From positions 62,001 through 126,000 of the forward strand of contig NZ_QUEM01000004.1 of NCBI RefSeq assembly GCF_003477995.1: a DNA stretch of 64,000 nt, in the 5' to 3' direction. The DNA comes from Bacteroides sp. OF04-15BH. Its GTDB lineage: Bacteria > Bacteroidota > Bacteroidia > Bacteroidales > Bacteroidaceae. Of the stretch, positions 35,881 to 45,210 are shown piece by piece. The translations under genes were made by a program, and so were the position numbers. Under the pieces are notes generated by a model. That model worked only from the letters and a program-made list of their open reading frames with translations. It ran no database searches and was not told the DNA's origin. Each line of letters begins with the position of its first letter. The first letter of the stretch is position 1.

Positions 35881-37193
35881 TCTACCTGTTCACTTCTCAA
35901 ACATACCTGATTATAATCATCATTCTCCTGCTCGCCAATCATCAAAAACAAGGCATAAAACACGAATATATCTGTGGAAACCTTTAACCAAAAGACGAAA
36001 TTCAATGAAATCAGGATCAAGAAAATCAAATGTTCCTGCTTAAAGCGGTTCATCAGAATCTGTCCCAATTTGATAAAATAACCACAGAAAATTCCTAAGC
36101 CAACAACACCAAAATAGAAAATGAATCTCAAATAACCAATATCAGTAGCTTTATAAAAGCCGCCCCATTTCGGTCCAATATAATAGGGATCTGAATAATA
36201 TGGATTATCCATATAACCATCCCCAATCACCCAGGTTTTAAACGAATCCGGAAGAACAAACATGTTTTTAAGAATTTCATTGGAATGAACATCCCACCTT
36301 CCGGTTTCGGCCAAACTGAAAAAGCCTTCAAAAGCAAAACGGAAATTCTCCCTTACTTCTGCATTGGTCTGATAAAGGAATACGGATATACCTAATCCTA
36401 AAACAGTTCCACCTGCAAAAATGCTTATAAGTTTTTTTCGTGACGCTTCATCACGCATCCGAAACAGTACCTCATAGACTAAATATGCCAAGCAAACCAA
36501 TACTCCAATCGTTGTGGTTCTGGAAATCATATTACCGATTGCTCCAATAATAAAAATTGCAGCCACATATGACCATAAAGCCCATTTATTCTTTTCCAGA
36601 TCAATATGAGTCATCATATAAGCAATCAAAGTCAGAACGGCGGCAAAACGAGTTCCGGCAACGTCCAGACTGGCTCCAATTCCATACAATCGTTTTGTCT
36701 CCTTCAGTGTATTCAAATCCACAAAACCCAAACCTGCCACATAACGATTTATCAATTGCTCAAAAGAAGGACTGGAAGAAATGATCATCGCCAAAATACA
36801 TTGCATCACACATACGGCCACCAAATAATTTCCAACTAATACAACAGATGCTTTGCCATGCAAAGCTCGAATCAAGGAAACTACGGTATAAGCTCCTCCA
36901 CACCATACCCACATGGAAATGATATAGGTAGCATACATGTAGTCATATGTATTATTATATACTACTGCAGCAAAACCCGCCAATGAAACGCCCAAAGCCC
37001 AAAGGCTAAGAGTAGAAAAATCCTTATCGATGGTAGCATCACCCCTACGACTCATTCTCAATCCCAATATAACGAGACCCAGAGCCGCCAACATCATTTT
37101 TGTATTTATTCCCGGCAGAAATGTAAATTCTATTGGAAAAAAATACAAGCTGGTTATCACCGTCACTACCAGCATTCCGATCATTTTTCTCAT
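35877..37193 (-). CDS. O-antigen/capsule polymerase-like membrane protein (Wzy-like)
   Basis: A 438-residue polytopic membrane protein with about 10-12 hydrophobic segments and a large central periplasmic loop (about 240-330, containing FAFEGFFSLAETGRWDVHSN and the Tyr/Gly-rich DGYMDNPYYSDPYYIGPKWG). This topology fits Wzy polymerases, which have little sequence conservation. It is the only such gene in the window, between a GT2 and a GT4 gene, overlapping both by 4 bp. Confidence 0.8.
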   Translation of the reverse strand: MRKMIGMLVVTVITSLYFFPIEFTFLPGINTKMMLAALGLVILGLRMSRRGDATIDKDFSTLSLWALGVSLAGFAAVVYNNTYDYMYATYIISMWVWCGGAYTVVSLIRALHGKASVVLVGNYLVAVCVMQCILAMIISSSPSFEQLINRYVAGLGFVDLNTLKETKRLYGIGASLDVAGTRFAAVLTLIAYMMTHIDLEKNKWALWSYVAAIFIIGAIGNMISRTTTIGVLVCLAYLVYEVLFRMRDEASRKKLISIFAGGTVLGLGISVFLYQTNAEVRENFRFAFEGFFSLAETGRWDVHSNEILKNMFVLPDSFKTWVIGDGYMDNPYYSDPYYIGPKWGGFYKATDIGYLRFIFYFGVVGLGIFCGYFIKLGQILMNRFKQEHLIFLILISLNFVFWLKVSTDIFVFYALFLMIGEQENDDYNQVCLRSEQVE

Positions 37194-38194
37194 TTATAAC
37201 CCAAAATTAATTTATAAACAAATTCTTGCATTACCTTATTATATAACCAAACCACCCAATACTGCTTCTTCCAAGCAAACCACTGTAAGATTCTTGTACG
37301 AAAACAGACAGACTTATTCTTCCAAATAAATCTGTTGGATTCCTGATACCAATCAGACCATAACCTGTACATCTGAAAATCATCGGAGATCAACAAGGGC
37401 AATTTAATGCTTAATTTAAAATATTCCAAGAAAAGATCAAACTTCTCTCCGAACTTTCTTTTGATAAAACCAATCGTTTCATCAACATTATGATTAATGT
37501 CAGCCAAATGCTTTTCACTCCATGATGCTGTCATCGCTCCTGAATTGGTCCGGACATAATGATAATAAGCCTGCGGCACATAAGCAACACTCTTTGCGCA
37601 AGCCATCAGTTTGATTATCGTCATATCTTCTCCCATAGAATATCCCTCTGGAAAAAGAATACCCTGATCGTCATACAAACTTCTTCGAATAAGCTTATTC
37701 CAAACATTATATTTCATTGTCCCGGATAAAACAGCCTCTAAAGCCTCTTTTGGGGTTTTGCAGTTTGGTTGCGGCATATAACGCTCTTTTTCCTGATAAG
37801 ACAAAAACCAGTCACTCCAAACCAAATCGGCCTGCTGCTGCTCAGCAGCAGCATACAAATCTTTCAACATGTCCGGCTCCGCAAAGTCATCACTGTCCAT
37901 ATGAAAAATATATTTACCTCGTGCAACTGCCAACCCTGTGTTCCGGGCAGCTGGCAACCCTCTATTGGACTCATGTTTCAAAACGACGCAATCAGCTTTT
38001 CTATGAGGATATTCCGCCATCAACTTCATTAGAAGATCCATACTCTGATCTGGTGTCGAATCATCTACAAAAATAAATTCAACATCTTCCAGAGTCTGCC
38101 GAAAAAGAGAGATCACGCAACGCTCTATAAATTTTTCGACATGATATACCGGAACAATGACACTAACTTTATATGGTTCTCTTTCCATAGACAA
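37190..38194 (-). CDS. Glycosyltransferase family 2
   Basis: GT2 of 334 residues: KVSVIVPVYHVEKFIERCV at the start, VDDSTPDQSMDLL near 43 and HMDSDDFAEPDML near 96 (DxD-like nucleotide/metal site). The C-terminal half is helical and Trp-rich without known domain. Its start overlaps the upstream GT8 gene by about 26 bp, so an ATG two codons later (38188) is also possible. It acts on the cytoplasmic face of the inner membrane. Confidence 0.92.
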   Translation of the reverse strand: MSMEREPYKVSVIVPVYHVEKFIERCVISLFRQTLEDVEFIFVDDSTPDQSMDLLMKLMAEYPHRKADCVVLKHESNRGLPAARNTGLAVARGKYIFHMDSDDFAEPDMLKDLYAAAEQQQADLVWSDWFLSYQEKERYMPQPNCKTPKEALEAVLSGTMKYNVWNKLIRRSLYDDQGILFPEGYSMGEDMTIIKLMACAKSVAYVPQAYYHYVRTNSGAMTASWSEKHLADINHNVDETIGFIKRKFGEKFDLFLEYFKLSIKLPLLISDDFQMYRLWSDWYQESNRFIWKNKSVCFRTRILQWFAWKKQYWVVWLYNKVMQEFVYKLILGYK

Positions 38195-39107
38195 AATACC
38201 TGATCAAGATTTTAATTCTTTTCCACAAAGGAAGTTGATCCAATTCGTTCAGTTTATCATAAAAGAAATCAAAATAAAACTTCTCATCAAAGAAAGGAGA
38301 TTTACGATAATATTCCCACCATATATCGAAATTAACACAAAAGCCTTTCCAAGGTTTCTGTCCATTATAGTGAATTATTCCATTTGACAATGCCTTTTCT
38401 ATTTGTATTTGACTCCAATGTGTTATAACAGTTTCTCTTTTTTTCACAAACAACTCATTTAAATAAGTTGTTAAACAGAACTCCGGTTCCAGATATACTA
38501 TTTTTCCAGAACAAACGATATTCAAAACATCTAAATCCTGAAATTTAAATTTTTTATTAGCAAATTCTATAAACTTCGATGTTAATTTGTCCTCTCTTAT
38601 CTTTTTAGAGTTTAAAATAATATTTCCAGCATATATAATATTATTAGGATCTGCCTTTTCAAGTTTGGAATAATACAAATTCATATCTGGAATCATGGGA
38701 ACCATGGCATTAACCCCAGCGACATATGCATTCTCCAAATCCGTATTCATATAGATCTCAAATAAATCAGAACGGAATATTACATCTACATCTGAATAAA
38801 TAATTTTATCATATTCAGGTATAACTTCGGGAATTAATAAACGGTAATAAGTTGCCACGGTAATCCCTCTAATCTCAAAAGAATTTTCAAATATATCATC
38901 AACAGCCCGATACTGTATTCTACAATTTTTATAAAACACTAACAATTTATCCAATTGTTCTTTTTCCAGTTCAATATTAGGTGAATGCAAAATGAAAATA
39001 TCATAAAAGGTATCTTTCTTTGCATTCATCAACAATGATGACATACAAACGCAGGCTGGAAGTATAAAGTTATTATCAAAAGAAAAAACTATAGGAACTA
39101 TATTCAT
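38169..39107 (-). CDS. Glycosyltransferase family 8 (LgtC-like)
   Basis: GT8 of 312 residues. It opens MNIVPIVFSFDNNFILPACV, has the DxD motif in IIYSDVDVIFRSDL near 100 and the later ILNSKKIRED and HYNGQKPWKG blocks typical of LgtC-type retaining galactosyl or glucosyl transferases. It is the only GT8 among mostly GT2 and GT4 genes here, so the repeat unit probably includes an alpha-linked hexose. Confidence 0.9.
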   Translation of the reverse strand: MNIVPIVFSFDNNFILPACVCMSSLLMNAKKDTFYDIFILHSPNIELEKEQLDKLLVFYKNCRIQYRAVDDIFENSFEIRGITVATYYRLLIPEVIPEYDKIIYSDVDVIFRSDLFEIYMNTDLENAYVAGVNAMVPMIPDMNLYYSKLEKADPNNIIYAGNIILNSKKIREDKLTSKFIEFANKKFKFQDLDVLNIVCSGKIVYLEPEFCLTTYLNELFVKKRETVITHWSQIQIEKALSNGIIHYNGQKPWKGFCVNFDIWWEYYRKSPFFDEKFYFDFFYDKLNELDQLPLWKRIKILIRYFVYGKRTI

Positions 39108-39115
39108 AAAAATTA

Positions 39116-40099
39116 TCAGCTTACTTTATATTTATCTTTAGTTATTAATGGAATACTTTTATATTCATTACTTCTTATAAAAAAAACAGCACTATTTATA
39201 GCTTTATATTTCAATTTCATAATCTCAAAATCAAATTTCAGAAACGAAACTGACAAAGCAAAGATAAACGTATATAAAATACAAAAAACACTCAACATCT
39301 TACCAGACAATGATTTATCAGGCATATAGATATAGCGATGCCAAAAAACCGTTTTAAAAAAGAAATCGGAATAAATGAGTTTCTTTTTTTTGCTTTCTTC
39401 CATGTTATTTCCACCATCCAAATGGACAAAACCATGTCTATACCATGTTAGAATTCTATATCCATACAGATACATCTTATAAAACATGACCTGATCATCA
39501 CCCAAAGCATATTTTTGGCTATCCATCCATAACTCTTCCGAGAATTGTATACTCAAGAAAACCTTCTTTGAGCACAAAAAACATGCACCGGCATTTGTCT
39601 GTGACCAATAGACTTCTTTACTCGGGTATTTATTATAAGAATAGCCCGAATTTCTCATAACTTTATACCCCCAATAACTGTCGTTCCTTCTGGCTCTCAT
39701 TCGTCCAGACAACGTCATAAGCATCTCATGAAAAAAAGGTCTCTTGGCATTGGGATAGATGTCCGGTGAAATTACATCTGCATTATTTTCATGCAACAAA
39801 GCGAACATTCTTTCAACGGTATTTGATGGAAAACATAAATCATCATCCAAAAAAAGAATATATTCAGAATCAACCTCATCATACGACAGTGCTCGTTGAG
39901 ATACCATCCCTTTTTTTACATAAATATATTGTTCATACCCAATTGTTTCTTTAGGAATGGAATAACCCTCAGCAATATAAACAAGTATCTGCTTAGGTTT
40001 TATTGTCTGGCAATTTAACGAATTCAATAACTTCTGATATTTCTCACCAGCAGTACCTAAAGTTCGAATAACAGCAGAATATTCAAATCGATTTTCCAT
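39116..40099 (-). CDS. Glycosyltransferase family 2-like
   Basis: A 327-residue GT2-like protein: YSAVIRTLGTAGEKYQKLL at the start, LFLDDDLCFPSNTV near 82 (DxD), NAGACFLCSKKVFL near 165 and a C-terminal hydrophobic segment (MLSVFCILYTFIFALSVSFL) that would anchor it to the membrane. It is more divergent than its neighbours at the N-terminus. It overlaps the upstream GT2 gene by 17 bp and is followed by the GT8 gene 8 bp later. Confidence 0.82.
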   Translation of the reverse strand: MENRFEYSAVIRTLGTAGEKYQKLLNSLNCQTIKPKQILVYIAEGYSIPKETIGYEQYIYVKKGMVSQRALSYDEVDSEYILFLDDDLCFPSNTVERMFALLHENNADVISPDIYPNAKRPFFHEMLMTLSGRMRARRNDSYWGYKVMRNSGYSYNKYPSKEVYWSQTNAGACFLCSKKVFLSIQFSEELWMDSQKYALGDDQVMFYKMYLYGYRILTWYRHGFVHLDGGNNMEESKKKKLIYSDFFFKTVFWHRYIYMPDKSLSGKMLSVFCILYTFIFALSVSFLKFDFEIMKLKYKAINSAVFFIRSNEYKSIPLITKDKYKVS

Positions 40100-41054
40100 G
40101 TCTCAAATGTCTAAGTAATAACATAAATCTTGATAAAAGTGAGAAATGATGCGTTACCCCCCACATCATTAATTTCAATTTAAAGTTGAGATAAGGACAA
40201 GACCATATATATTGATGGCTCTCGGGATGTAAACTTAAGAATTTATCGTAAGTCTGAGTATTCAAGATCCATTCCTGTTTACTTTTTAAGATTCTCCAGC
40301 AAAGTGGTTCCTGAAAAATCTCATAAACATTATTTTTCTTGAAGTAGTTGATTACATCCAAATACATTATTTGCTCATCATGCATTGTTTTTTCTGTCAT
40401 GTTGTGCACTATCGATTTCTCATTCTGCCAATAATAGTAATAGGCATGAGGAACACGTACAATCTTATTCGCGTGATATAACAATTTTACAGATAAGTTA
40501 AAATCTTCGCAATATGAATATCCTTCCATAGAAGACAACTTATTCTGTACATATATAGCTCTTCTCACTAACAAAGTAACCAAAACCGTCCAGCCCGAAG
40601 CAATATATTTGTTCAATGCCAAGTTTTTTTCCTCATTCCAATCTGTAGTCTGATAATAAACCGTTTTATCCGCATATACCATCTGAAAATCACATGAAAC
40701 AATATCTGCCTGATGCTCTATCGCAGCATGATACATGTCAGCAATCATTGAAGGATGAATCCAATCATCACTGTCGCAATGAATCACATACTCACCCGTA
40801 GCTGCCGCCAATCCACTATTCCTTGCAGCAGCTAATCCTTTATTTTTTGCATGATTTACAACAAAGCAATTGTTTTTTCTTTCTGGATATTCAGATATCA
40901 CTTTTTCTAAGATATCAATACTATTATCCGGCGTAGCATCATTGACAAAGATATATTCTATATCCTTAAAAGTCTGCTCAAACAAAGAACGAGCACATTT
41001 CTCTATAAATGCTTCTGTTTTATAAACTGGAATTATTATTGAAACTTTAGGCAT
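40083..41054 (-). CDS. Glycosyltransferase family 2
   Basis: GT2 of 323 residues with KVSIIIPVYKTEAFIEKCAR, VNDATPDNSIDIL near 38 and HCDSDDWIHPSMI near 90. It is clearly similar to the GT2 encoded at 37190-38194 (the same VSVI/VSII, D(D/A)(S/T)TPD and DSDD spacing), suggesting an old duplication. It overlaps the preceding GT2 gene by 19 bp. Confidence 0.92.
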   Translation of the reverse strand: MPKVSIIIPVYKTEAFIEKCARSLFEQTFKDIEYIFVNDATPDNSIDILEKVISEYPERKNNCFVVNHAKNKGLAAARNSGLAAATGEYVIHCDSDDWIHPSMIADMYHAAIEHQADIVSCDFQMVYADKTVYYQTTDWNEEKNLALNKYIASGWTVLVTLLVRRAIYVQNKLSSMEGYSYCEDFNLSVKLLYHANKIVRVPHAYYYYWQNEKSIVHNMTEKTMHDEQIMYLDVINYFKKNNVYEIFQEPLCWRILKSKQEWILNTQTYDKFLSLHPESHQYIWSCPYLNFKLKLMMWGVTHHFSLLSRFMLLLRHLRHGKSI

Positions 41055-42076
41055 CTCAAAACTCTATTTTTAAATTTCGCTAATCTATGTCTTAATCTAA
41101 ACAAAAGAACTCCCTGATATGGATTCACATAATAAATTATTGATTTCTCAATATATCCATAATCTCGCATCCAGGATAAAACCAACTTCCGTTTTTGCTT
41201 TAAAGAAAACCTCTTTATATAGATTCTGGCATTCTCATAATACATATTGTCTGCCAGTGTTTCTAATGTATAATAATACATAGAAATACTAGAAACTTGA
41301 AAGAATCCTTTTAGTAACTTATCTTGTGTTTCCAACGATCGCTCATGAAAAAATTCACACATATCGAAAGAATCTTCCAACTTCTTAGGATTAATGCTAA
41401 AAGAAACACTATTCTCATTTTTTCGATACGCATAAAACCTTAAATCCGGAAGATACATGCAACGAGGTTCTTTTAAAAAAAACAAAGAATAAAAACGCAT
41501 ATCTTCAAGAAAGATTCTATTCGTTTCAAATCGAATATCAGTTAAAAGGGATTTTCGTATTAATGAAAGAAACAAAAAAAACTCTCCGGTCATCACATAG
41601 TTCAGAAATTCAGAAGAGGTCAATACGCGATAAGCATATTTCATCTTTTGCTCTGAAGCATGCCGGGAGAATAATTTTTCTCCTTTCATCCCAACTGCAA
41701 CATACTCTCCACGCACAAGATCCAGATTCTCACTGACTGCTTTCACGAGCATTTTCTCCAGACAACATGGGTCTATCCAATAATCATCTGCATCTAAAAA
41801 GATTACAAAATCTCCTTGAGCAATGTCCAATGCCTTATTTCTGGAATCTGAAACTCCTGTATTTTCTTTATTGACAACCTTTATTCTTGAATCTGACTCA
41901 CTATATCGATAACAGATCTGTAGCGAAGAATCAATACTGCCATCATTTACCAAAATCAATTCCCAATGAGTGTAAGTTTGGGATTTTACATTTTGTATGC
42001 ACTCATCCAGAAAAGATTCAGCATTGTATATAGGTACAATAACAGATACTAATGGCTCTTTCATTAAATCATCCAT
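41036..42076 (-). CDS. Glycosyltransferase family 2
   Basis: GT2 of 346 residues: LVSVIVPIYNAESFLDECI, VNDGSIDSSLQIC near 42, FLDADDYWIDPCCL near 95 (DxD-like). It is the first gene of the long minus-strand polysaccharide operon, behind a promoter region with an unusual set of inverted and direct repeats. An in-frame ATG four codons later is an alternative start. Confidence 0.92.
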   Translation of the reverse strand: MDDLMKEPLVSVIVPIYNAESFLDECIQNVKSQTYTHWELILVNDGSIDSSLQICYRYSESDSRIKVVNKENTGVSDSRNKALDIAQGDFVIFLDADDYWIDPCCLEKMLVKAVSENLDLVRGEYVAVGMKGEKLFSRHASEQKMKYAYRVLTSSEFLNYVMTGEFFLFLSLIRKSLLTDIRFETNRIFLEDMRFYSLFFLKEPRCMYLPDLRFYAYRKNENSVSFSINPKKLEDSFDMCEFFHERSLETQDKLLKGFFQVSSISMYYYTLETLADNMYYENARIYIKRFSLKQKRKLVLSWMRDYGYIEKSIIYYVNPYQGVLLFRLRHRLAKFKNRVLRCLKFQ

Positions 42077-42104
42077 CTCAAATTTCTTTAAATTTACCAG
42101 AAAT

Positions 42105-42112
42105 CAAATTTA
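42105..42112 (-). promoter_or_regulatory. Candidate -7 box, right polysaccharide operon (proximal)
   Basis: Reads TAAATTTG on the minus strand, about 30 nt before the first GT2 start. A second candidate lies at 42249-42256. The sequence does not show which one is used. Confidence 0.35.
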
Positions 42113-42169
42113 GAACTAGAACTGTTCATAGTTTGCAATTATGCTATTTAAATTCTTAAAATGTCACTC

Positions 42170-42226
42170 ATTGTAAACTAATTCATGACACAGAGCAAAG
42201 TTCTGTGCAATGAATTAGTTTTACAA
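42170..42226. repeat. Large imperfect inverted repeat upstream of the right polysaccharide operon
   Basis: Arms of about 25 bp (42170-42194 and 42201-42226) pair with only a few mismatches and a 6-nt loop. The outer part of each arm contains a motif like tagttt(t)acaat, and a further copy (tagtttgcaatt) lies at 42129-42140. There is no clear T tract after it on either strand, so a simple terminator for the upstream sensor gene is possible but not certain. It would lie in the leader RNA if the distal promoter at 42249-42256 is used. Confidence 0.6.
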
Positions 42227-42248
42227 TTATGCATGAATATATGCGCTA

Positions 42249-42256
42249 CAAAATTA
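42249..42256 (-). promoter_or_regulatory. Candidate -7 box, right polysaccharide operon (distal)
   Basis: Reads TAATTTTG on the minus strand, a perfect consensus match. Use of this promoter would give a leader of about 165 nt containing the large hairpin at 42170-42226. Confidence 0.4.
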
Positions 42257-42315
42257 CACCTTTTTGTTTACAATACAAAAAAATAGCACATTTCATATAA
42301 ATTAAAAACAAAGGT

Positions 42316-45072
42316 TTACTGGTCTGACTGATTCTTGCGTTTCAAGAAATCCGTGGGATTCTCGCCGAAATACTCGCGATAACACTTGGCAAAATAGGAC
42401 GGAGAATTGAATCCTACCTCAAAAGCTACCTCTGAAATGGTCTTTTCCGTAGAGGCCAGCAGTGAAGCGGCTTTCTTCAGACGTGCCATGCGCAACAGCT
42501 CGTTAGGTGGATAGCCACAGAGAGATTTGGTCTTACGATAGAGCTGCACCCGGCTCAGTCCCACCTTCTCGCCCAATTCCTCTACCGTAAAGTCCGCACG
42601 GTGCAGGTTGCGGGCAATCAAGGTGCGCAATTTCTCTACAAAGCCCTGATCCAGATCATGTCCCTCCGTCGTGTCAGTCAGCGGCAAAGCCCCCTCTGCA
42701 AAGAAATCTTTCAGGCGTTTGCGGTTTTCAATCAGGTTACTCAGGCGCACCTGCAACAGTTCAGCGCTGAACGGTTTGGCTATGTAGGAGTCCGCTCCGC
42801 ACTGATATCCTTTTATTTTCTGTTCGGCCATGTCATAGGCTGTGAGCATCATCACCGGGATATGACAGGTCTGCAACTCCTGTTTCAACCGGCGACAGCA
42901 CTCCATACCGTCCATCACCGGCATCATCACGTCGCACACCACCGCATCGGGCACATACTTCATAGCCAACTGCAAACCTTCCTGTCCGTTGGCAGCTTCG
43001 AGCACATTATAGTCTTTTTTCAGGAACGAAGAAACATACGCCCGTATATCCTGATCATCATCAATCACCAGCACGGTTTTCTCCTTTCCGGTCACCTCGG
43101 CATGAGCAGCTACCAACGAGTGCTGCTCGGCCTGCAGGATAGCCCCCTCCTTAAAGTTGAGCGTATTTCTCGGCAGTGTGTCCAGAGAATGCACTTCGCC
43201 CTCCTGTTCCGTCGGAATCTCAATGCAGAATCGGGTGCCCTTACCCGAATCACTATCCACCTGAATCTGTCCGTGATGCAATTCTACAAAGGCTTTTACC
43301 AGGGCCAATCCGATGCCTGAACCTCCGGGATGTACCCCAATCTGATAGAAGCGGTCGAAGATATGCTGCACATGTTCGGCCGACATGCCTACCCCATCGT
43401 CGGTCACCGTCAGACGAAACCAGCGCTTTCCTTCTTTCTCAAAAAATACCTGCTCCACGGTTACCGTGCCGTTCTCGGGGGTAAACTTAAAGGCATTCGA
43501 AAGCAGATTGTAGAGAATACGCTCCAGTTTTTCGGCATCGGCCACCACCTCGGTCTGTTCCTCGGAAGCGAACCGGCACAAGAAATGGATGTGCTTCCGG
43601 TAAGACAGCGCCTTGAAAGAGTCGGCCCACTCGGCCATAGCCGTACCCAACTGGAAACGCGACAGATTGAGCGTCAGTTTGCCGTTCTCATATTTCCGGA
43701 AATCCATAATCTGATTGGCCAGACGCAGCAGCACGGTCACATTCTTGTGGATGATATTCACCAGAAAATGTTCCTGCTCATCCAGATTCCGGCTTTTGAG
43801 CAACTGCTCCACAGGAGCGGAGATCAAGGTCAGCGGGGTACGGATGTCGTGCGACACATTGGTAAAGAAGGCCAGCTTGGCACGTGTGGCTTCTTCTACC
43901 TGATGAGACAGTGCGATCAGCTGGTCGCGCTGATCCTCCAGTTTCGTCTTTTGAGCCGAAAGTTCTTCATTCAACCGTTTCTTGGTCCAGAAGGCACGTA
44001 CCAGAATCACAAGCAGCATTCCGGCCAGAAGCAGAATGAGCAGACAAGCCCACAAAAGTATCCGCTGCGAAGAATAACGCATCAGAAAGGTATCCAGCTG
44101 CTGGTCCAGATATTCGATTTTCCGATCCAGAGTTTCAATATGTTTGGTCTGCATCTGCATCACCCGGGCATTCTCACTGTTGACCAATGCCGTGGACAAA
44201 ATATTTTCTTTCTGATAAGGCTCACCGCGGAGAATGTGCATGGCCAGCTGCAACAGGCTGTCGCCGGCCGTAGGATAAATGAAAGAAGCATCGAGCACCC
44301 CTTCACGCACCAGATTCACCGCACCGGAAAGGGCATCTACGCCCACAAAAAGAATGTCCTTGTGACGGTTTCTCTTCTTGGCCGCTTCGTATGCACCCAG
44401 CGCCATACGGTCGTTTTGGGCAATCACCATATCAATATGAGGCTGACGCGTCAGGATGGAATCGAAAGCGCGCTCGGCATCTGCCTCCCGCCATCCGGCA
44501 CTTGCCGTGGCCAGCACCTCGATGCCGGGACTTTTGGCCAGTTCTTCCATCATTCCCTGATGCCGTTCTGTAGCGGGAGTAGAACCGGTGAGTCCCGTGA
44601 GCTCTACAATATTTCCCTTTCCACCCAGACGCTGTTGGATATAGTTTCCGATGCCGCGACCGATTTCCCGATTGTCGGCACCTATATAAGCTGTATAACG
44701 CGAAGAATGTGTCTTGCGGTCGACCAACACGACCGGCGTTCCGGAGCGATAAGCCTTTTCGATAATCGGTGTCATGCTTTCGGCTTCGTTCGGAGCCACC
44801 ACCAGCAAATCCACTCCCTGTTTCAGCAGAGAGTCTATATCCTGAATCTGCTTGCGGCTATCGTCGTTGGCCGACGTGATTTTCACCTCCACTCCGGGAA
44901 AGAACAGGGATTCGCGCATAATCTCCCGATTCATCTGCGTGCGCCATTCATCCTGACTGCACTGCGACACGCCGATTACGTATTCGGCTTCAGCAGGCTC
45001 ACAGGAGGCCAAAGTCAACAGAAATCCGCCACACAAAAGCAGTTTTCCGAAAAATATAGATTTCAAATTCAT
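42316..45072 (-). CDS. Hybrid two-component system sensor/regulator, fructose/fructan type
   Basis: One polypeptide of 918 residues holding a whole signalling pathway. After a lipobox-like signal (LTLASC) comes a periplasmic sugar-binding domain of the RbsB/LacI type (about 25-320: YVIGVSQCSQDEWR, DLLVVAPNEAESM, PVVLVDRKT). A membrane helix (ILLWACLLILLLAGMLLVIL), a histidine kinase (His in NVSHDIRTPLT near 406, then ATPase motifs), a receiver (VLVIDDDQDI, CDVMMPVMDG) and an AraC HTH (VAFEVGFNSPSYFAKCYRE) follow. The architecture matches B. thetaiotaomicron BT1754, which senses fructose, and the neighbouring genes are the fructan set. I start at MNLKSIFFGK because upstream residues are not signal-like. 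Confidence 0.93.
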   Translation of the reverse strand: MNLKSIFFGKLLLCGGFLLTLASCEPAEAEYVIGVSQCSQDEWRTQMNREIMRESLFFPGVEVKITSANDDSRKQIQDIDSLLKQGVDLLVVAPNEAESMTPIIEKAYRSGTPVVLVDRKTHSSRYTAYIGADNREIGRGIGNYIQQRLGGKGNIVELTGLTGSTPATERHQGMMEELAKSPGIEVLATASAGWREADAERAFDSILTRQPHIDMVIAQNDRMALGAYEAAKKRNRHKDILFVGVDALSGAVNLVREGVLDASFIYPTAGDSLLQLAMHILRGEPYQKENILSTALVNSENARVMQMQTKHIETLDRKIEYLDQQLDTFLMRYSSQRILLWACLLILLLAGMLLVILVRAFWTKKRLNEELSAQKTKLEDQRDQLIALSHQVEEATRAKLAFFTNVSHDIRTPLTLISAPVEQLLKSRNLDEQEHFLVNIIHKNVTVLLRLANQIMDFRKYENGKLTLNLSRFQLGTAMAEWADSFKALSYRKHIHFLCRFASEEQTEVVADAEKLERILYNLLSNAFKFTPENGTVTVEQVFFEKEGKRWFRLTVTDDGVGMSAEHVQHIFDRFYQIGVHPGGSGIGLALVKAFVELHHGQIQVDSDSGKGTRFCIEIPTEQEGEVHSLDTLPRNTLNFKEGAILQAEQHSLVAAHAEVTGKEKTVLVIDDDQDIRAYVSSFLKKDYNVLEAANGQEGLQLAMKYVPDAVVCDVMMPVMDGMECCRRLKQELQTCHIPVMMLTAYDMAEQKIKGYQCGADSYIAKPFSAELLQVRLSNLIENRKRLKDFFAEGALPLTDTTEGHDLDQGFVEKLRTLIARNLHRADFTVEELGEKVGLSRVQLYRKTKSLCGYPPNELLRMARLKKAASLLASTEKTISEVAFEVGFNSPSYFAKCYREYFGENPTDFLKRKNQSDQ

Positions 45073-45103
45073 TTTGGTTTTCCAGTTTGTTTGATGTATT
45101 AAA

Positions 45104-45111
45104 CAAATATA
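45104..45111 (-). promoter_or_regulatory. -7 box of the hybrid sensor gene
   Basis: TATATTTG on the minus strand, about 32 nt before the chosen start codon. Together with the terminator just upstream this makes the sensor gene a separate transcription unit. Confidence 0.5.
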
Positions 45112-45147
45112 AGCAGATTTTTTGAATTCTCGGATATGCCTACCGAC

Positions 45148-45181
45148 AAAAAAAGCGGCATTGTCGCAAAACAATGCCGCT
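45148..45181 (-). terminator. Terminator of the fructan operon
   Basis: An 11-bp perfect stem agcggcattgt (45154-45164) with acaatgccgct (45171-45181). On the minus strand it is followed by seven T. It lies 30 bp after the fructokinase stop. Confidence 0.9.
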
Positions 45182-45210
45182 ACAAATCATCATAACCTAA
45201 AACCAGAAAC

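Noticed and set aside
37835..37860. tgctgctg/cagcagca palindrome inside a GT2 gene
   Set aside because: It lies in frame in codons for an Ala/Gln run (YAAAEQQQAD) and is explained by coding.
43330..45102. 590-codon open frame on the plus strand opposite the hybrid sensor gene
   Set aside because: Low-complexity His/Gln/Arg-rich product; the opposite strand carries clear kinase, receiver and AraC motifs.
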